Shown here one piece after another: positions 60,739 to 64,000 of a stretch of DNA of 64,000 bases. The stretch's first letter is position 1; each line of letters opens with the position of its first letter. Origin of the DNA: Nocardia bhagyanarayanae (lineage in GTDB: Bacteria; Actinomycetota; Actinomycetes; Mycobacteriales; Mycobacteriaceae); assembly GCF_006716565.1 (NCBI RefSeq), contig NZ_VFPG01000001.1, forward strand, positions 5,518,001 through 5,582,000. Direction: 5' to 3'. Under the pieces are notes generated by a model, which searched no databases, was not told the DNA's origin, and saw only the letters and a program-made list of their open reading frames with translations. Position numbers and translations under genes: made by a program.

Positions 60739-61098
60739 TCAACCGGTGAAGTCACTCACCCTGTTCCGCCGACCCCCCGCCACTCCTCCACTCCAGCTGA
60801 ACCAGTAGGTGAATTCGGACCGGTCGTCCGGCCACCACAGGATCTGCTGCTGGTGGCCGGAACCCACGTCCATGATGGCCGCGTAGGTTCCGCGATCGAA
60901 GGAGCTGCTGGTTTCGCCGGGGGCCAGCGTGATGATGCTCACCGGGTTGCCCGCGTCCCCCTCCATCAGGAAGACCGAGACGTGGCGATCGGTGTCGTTG
61001 TACACCGTGTACGGGGCGACCGAGCTTCGCTCGGCAGGCTTCTGCATCTCCGATAAAGGCACGGTCACTTGCTTGAGCTGCGCGTCGGTTACGGTCAT
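60739..61098 (-). CDS. Small beta-rich protein, unknown function
   Basis: 119 aa from the ATG at 61098 with AGGAGGA 6 bases upstream; the longer frame to 61254 is Arg-rich and unlikely. VAPYTVYNDTDRHVSVFLME, SIITLAPGETSSSFDRGTYA and QQILWWPDDRSEFTYWFSW give strands with many aromatics, suggestive of a small beta-sandwich or lectin-like fold. No catalytic motif. It could be part of the accessory island with the class-3 lipase. Confidence 0.6.
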   Translation of the reverse strand: MTVTDAQLKQVTVPLSEMQKPAERSSVAPYTVYNDTDRHVSVFLMEGDAGNPVSIITLAPGETSSSFDRGTYAAIMDVGSGHQQQILWWPDDRSEFTYWFSWSGGVAGGRRNRVSDFTG

Positions 61099-61281
61099 CG
61101 CTTCCTCCTGTAGCTCGTTGCGCTGGCCACGCGGAATCAGTGACGCGGACCGGGCCAGACCGCTTGTAGCCCGCGCCTTTCCAATGGAAGCCGGACGACA
61201 GGTCGCCCGCGAGCAGCGACCCGCGCCTCGACACACAGAAGCTCCTGTTCGCACGGCGCAGAGTGTGAGCAGCAGCCCCAG

Positions 61282-61317
61282 GAGACGTGATTCACTACCC
61301 AGGAGGAATCACGTCTC
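61282..61317. repeat. Perfect 12-bp inverted repeat
   Basis: GAGACGTGATTC (61282-61293) and GAATCACGTCTC (61306-61317) with a 12-base spacer. It spans the stop of the 43-aa ORF (minus strand) and can serve as its terminator or as an operator. Confidence 0.6.
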
Positions 61318-61426
61318 GTAGGGCAGTCTCATCCACAACGGTTCGGATCAGGGTGCGGGGCTTCGACGCGGAACCACCGCCGGGCGGCGCGGTGACGATC
61401 GGATACGTGCCATCGAATTCAGCCAT
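61295..61426 (-). CDS. 43-aa ORF, unknown function
   Basis: ATG at 61426 with GTGAGGAC upstream. MAEFDGTYPIVTAPPGGGSA is followed by LIRTVVDETALRDVIPPG. It has no membrane segment. A perfect inverted repeat lies at its 3' end. Its Gly/Pro-rich middle and size recall a small precursor or antitoxin-like peptide, but no partner is identified. Confidence 0.35.
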   Translation of the reverse strand: MAEFDGTYPIVTAPPGGGSASKPRTLIRTVVDETALRDVIPPG

Positions 61427-61649
61427 GGGTGCGTCCTCACCGTGTGAACAGGGCGCCACCGGATGTCCACCACCGGTCACGCCGCACTGATCTCGTAGTC
61501 GGTCTTCCAAGGCGAATCTCCGGATCAATTGAATCAGGATCGCGTCGAGACCGGTTCCGATTCCGCACATTCCCCGACCGTATCGACAGCCCAGCCCGTC
61601 GCCCCCGGGCGCGTGATGGACGACCACGCCATTCCGACAAAAGGCCGAC

Positions 61650-62129
61650 ACGACGCCGGATGCCTTTGGGCGAGCGATTGGCGACTTTCACCAAAGCCGA
61701 GCCGCACACCGGTGCCCTGCTCGAGGCCACGAAGTGGGTCGGCAACAGCGGTGTCCATGATCCTGGCCAGATATCGACCCAGGAGGCACTCGGAACCGCC
61801 AGAGATGATGATCGAGCTCGCGCTCCAAACGCTCTACCCACGCGACGACAGCGACCGCTCTGTTCCACCATCGTCGGCGCCGACGAGGAACCACGACGAC
61901 TGCGGATCTTCGAGAAACTGATCAAGGACACCCCCACCGACGCCGACCCGATCATGCGCCAGATCGTCGCCACCCCACCCAGATCAACGAAATGCTGCCC
62001 GCCGCGGGCAAGCACGCCCCCCAATTCACCGAACTCATGATCGAACTTCTCAGCGACCTGAAATCGGTCTTTCAGCCGCGCCCTGCCGATTCCGGCGGCC
62101 TGTCGACGGCTACATCCGGATAACCGAAT
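61650..62129 (+). pseudogene. Frameshifted gene remnant, family not recognised
   Basis: Protein-like sequence switches frame: ATFTKAEPHTGALLEATKWV, then RRLRIFEKLIKDTPTDADPI in one frame continues, after a run of C near 61975, as QINEMLPAAGKHAPQFTELM in the next frame, ending at a stop near 62129. Removing one base in that C run would join the two. A helical protein seems implied, of unknown family. Confidence 0.45.
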
Positions 62130-62270
62130 TCGAGCGCGGCGTTGCGCGCTTGGTCGCACACGAGATCGACTACCTGCACGGGCAGCTCTACCTCGACCAC
62201 TTGCGCCCCGGAATCCAACCGATTCCCCATCGAGCAGTACCGGGCCACCGGCAAGAACTGGAGCTACTGA
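62102..62270 (+). pseudogene. def: Peptide deformylase C-terminal fragment with frameshift
   Basis: VDGYIRITEFERGVARLVAH, then EIDYLHGQLYLDHLRPGIQP carries the deformylase zinc motif HExxH (HEIDYLH), and the frame change at a CCCC run near 62226 restores IEQYRATGKNWSY and a stop. The N-terminal two-thirds with the GIAAPQ and EGCLS motifs is missing. It is therefore a remnant of an accessory deformylase, not the housekeeping copy. Confidence 0.75.
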
Positions 62271-62339
62271 ACTACCCGTGCCGCTGCCGCGGCACTCGTC
62301 ATCCGTCCGCAACAGCGCCGACTCCGCACAACGATCAAA

Positions 62340-63503
62340 TCATCCGCCCAGTGGCGGGTAGAGCAAGTCTTGAATCCGATGGCGCAGGACCCGCAGGGCC
62401 GGTTGGTGATTGTGGTCCTGGGCGGCGGAGACGACGGCGGCGAGTTGGTGTGCGCATCGGGTGGAGTTGACAGTGCCGGTCAGCAGAGTCAACGCGTGCC
62501 CAGCGTGATAGACGGCCTGCTCGACATCGGTCTGGCGCAGGTGTAGCCAGGCGGCGGTCAGCAGCGTGTGGCGCAGCGCCGTTTCGCGATGGTCCGTGTC
62601 GGGGCTGAGGGTGAGGGCTTGGGTCAGATGGTGGCGGGCTTGGGCGGCTTCGCCGAGGCGGAGGTGGCAGAATCCAGCCTGGGCGTGGACTTGGGCAGGG
62701 TTGTCGATCCAGTAACTCCAGTCCGGTGAATCGCCGCTGCGGTCGAGGGAGTCGAATGCCGCGTCGATAGCGCTGTGGCAGCGGCGGCGATCGCCGACGG
62801 TGGCGTAAGCTTCGGCGGCGCGCAGATGCAGGATCGCGGCGACGCGAGGGCTGGTGCCGCGGTAACCACTGCGCGCGGTCTCGGCCAGGGTGACGGCTGT
62901 GGATGCTTGCGAGGCAAGGTCTTTGGCTTGGCAGGACATGAAACCTAGAATGTTCGCGGCCAGCGCGCGGTCACCGCTGGTGTCGGCGGCGCGCAGCGCC
63001 GCTATCCAACACCGCTGGGCCATGCCGTGTTCGCCGTTCTCGAAGGCTGTCCATCCACGCAGGCGCAGCAGCTCAGCGGCGCTCGCGTAGAGCCGCTTTC
63101 CGGTGCTGTCGTCGTAGGTGCCGGAGCTCAGCAGCTCAACGACGTGACGCAGGTGCGCGTGCAGTTGGGCGGTGAGCGCGGCGCCACCGCCGCCGTGGGA
63201 ATCATCGACGCGGCGCAGGCCCGCGGTGATCGCGTCGATGACCTCGACCGCGCCAGCGTGCACTCTGGCGCTTCCGCGCCGGGACAGGTCGCCGCCAGGC
63301 CGCTCCAGCAGCCACTGGTGGGCAGGCGCGTTGAGGTGCACACCTGCCAGGGCTAGGAATCCTCGACGATCCATGCCATCAGACTCGGCGAGACCCTGCA
63401 CCGCACGCAAGATCATTGCCGCAGTCCATGGCTCGTCTAGCCGATCGACCGCATCACCGACCACATCGCAGGCCGAACCGCTGGTTTGCCAGTTGCTCGC
63501 CAC
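62340..63503 (-). CDS. TPR-repeat regulator-like protein without a visible DNA-binding domain
   Basis: 387 aa from a GTG. DRRGFLALAGVHLNAPAHQW is the segment that follows the helix-turn-helix in many actinobacterial XRE-type TPR regulators; helical TPR-like repeats then fill residues ~120-370 (ENGEHGMAQRCWIAALRAAD, HLRLGEAAQARHHLTQALTL). No N-terminal helix-turn-helix precedes it in frame, so the gene looks truncated at the 5' end or encodes only the sensor part. Upstream sequence is decayed. Confidence 0.7.
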   Translation of the reverse strand: MASNWQTSGSACDVVGDAVDRLDEPWTAAMILRAVQGLAESDGMDRRGFLALAGVHLNAPAHQWLLERPGGDLSRRGSARVHAGAVEVIDAITAGLRRVDDSHGGGGAALTAQLHAHLRHVVELLSSGTYDDSTGKRLYASAAELLRLRGWTAFENGEHGMAQRCWIAALRAADTSGDRALAANILGFMSCQAKDLASQASTAVTLAETARSGYRGTSPRVAAILHLRAAEAYATVGDRRRCHSAIDAAFDSLDRSGDSPDWSYWIDNPAQVHAQAGFCHLRLGEAAQARHHLTQALTLSPDTDHRETALRHTLLTAAWLHLRQTDVEQAVYHAGHALTLLTGTVNSTRCAHQLAAVVSAAQDHNHQPALRVLRHRIQDLLYPPLGG

Positions 63504-63894
63504 CGCTGATCGTGGGCTTCCCGTATCACCCCACTATCCGCCTCCAACCGTCCTCGATTCGGGACACCAAGTCGCCGAAAAATGTGTTCACACGACCTGC
63601 TTGATGGGGCGTGTCCGACACCAGCAATGTGAGGAAGTCGCGCTCCGTGTCCAGTGCATTGAGAAGAGGTTATTGACCGCCTGGAATACGGAAATGATCG
63701 TCTGTTGCCAGTCGGGGTGCTGGTTGCCGAGGGCCCTGAGTTTTGCGGTGGTCGAGTCCTGCAACTGACCGAACTGGGTTATGGCGCACCGACGGCCGCG
63801 CCCCCACGGGCAGCGTCTCCAACAGTTTGCGCATCGTCGATACCTGGCTGCCGTTCCATTCCTGGCGTCTCGGGACCGCATGGGCGCGTATCAC
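63504..63894 (-). pseudogene. Decayed gene remnant in three frames
   Basis: On the minus strand, RRQEWNGSQVSTMRKLLETL passes by frame change into ITQFGQLQDSTTAKLRALGN and then into NALDTERDFLTLLVSDTPHQ and FFGDLVSRIEDGWRR before a stop. Together it suggests a helical protein of about 120 aa broken by at least two frameshifts, directly upstream of the TPR gene. Family not recognised. The last ~100 bases of the window show nothing further. Confidence 0.45.
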
Positions 63895-64000
63895 CGCTGC
63901 GGGTACTCGACCACATCCGGCATACCTGGCTGGATTCCTCGCGCCTCCTGCGTCTTCTGCGTGCTCGCCTCACGCAGCGCCCACGTGCGCGCCGCGCAAC

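Overview
The window is high-GC actinobacterial DNA that looks like Nocardia. It codes for an antigen-85-type mycolyltransferase (so a mycolate-bearing envelope), an MMPL transporter, a steroid-type FadD behind a KstR-like operator, a DrrC/UvrA-like drug-resistance ATPase and many PucR/MarR/AraC-type regulators. GTG starts and ATGA start/stop overlaps are frequent. The genus is an inference from gene content; no rRNA or other taxonomic marker is present.

Layout. 0-6.4 kb: envelope and secreted proteins (cyclase fragment, exported lipase, small membrane protein, D,D-carboxypeptidase, and a two-gene unit of an anchored duplicated protein plus a beta-propeller protein), followed by a 68-bp tandem repeat. 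6.6-12.8 kb: GMC oxidoreductase, a stand-alone FkbH-like HAD protein whose nucleophile Asp is Glu, a PucR-type regulator behind a LacI-type palindrome, a secreted acid phosphatase and a DUF4189 protein. 12.9-17.7 kb: a tightly overlapping minus-strand operon of an ABC importer (permease, ATPase, lipoprotein), an asparaginase-family enzyme and an M20 hydrolase. 18.1-20.6 kb: a sulfide:quinone-reductase-like flavoprotein and an AroA'/GriI-type aldolase.

21.3-39.8 kb is the most interesting part: a plus-strand operon, nearly every junction overlapping by 4-16 bases, that I read as an undescribed biosynthetic cluster. In order it has a 46-aa ORF, an acyl carrier protein (ACP), a 2001-aa four-domain fusion (class-III aminotransferase, cyanobacterial-type acyl-ACP reductase, PEP-synthase/PigC-like phosphotransferase, P-loop kinase), a second P-loop kinase, a second ACP, a fatty acyl-AMP ligase, a P450, a 16-codon bridging ORF, a second PEP-synthase-like enzyme, an alpha-oxoamine synthase, an NTP_transf_5 nucleotidyltransferase, a HAD phosphatase, a diacylglycerol/sphingoid-kinase-like enzyme and a short-chain dehydrogenase. 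A workable reading is that a fatty acid is activated by the ligase and loaded on an ACP. It is then either reduced to an aldehyde and transaminated to an amine, or condensed with an amino acid by the oxoamine synthase, reduced and phosphorylated, with ATP-driven condensation by the PEP-synthase-like enzymes. This combines tambjamine/prodiginine logic with sphingoid-base logic. The product is unknown.

39.8-43.3 kb: an AraC / VOC / DrrC-like resistance set. 43.4-53.3 kb: a membrane protein behind a coupled leader ORF, arylsulfatase, steroid-type FadD, MMPL with a divergent MarR regulator, a small membrane protein and acetolactate synthase behind a structured leader. 53.3-56.5 kb: an orphan ModA, a small secreted protein and the mycolyltransferase-family protein.

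56.6-64 kb is accessory and decaying: a three-repeat orphan type I-E CRISPR remnant, small hypothetical proteins, a class-3 lipase, a lower-GC gene, a frameshifted peptide-deformylase fragment, a TPR regulator-like protein that shows no DNA-binding domain, and further broken reading frames.
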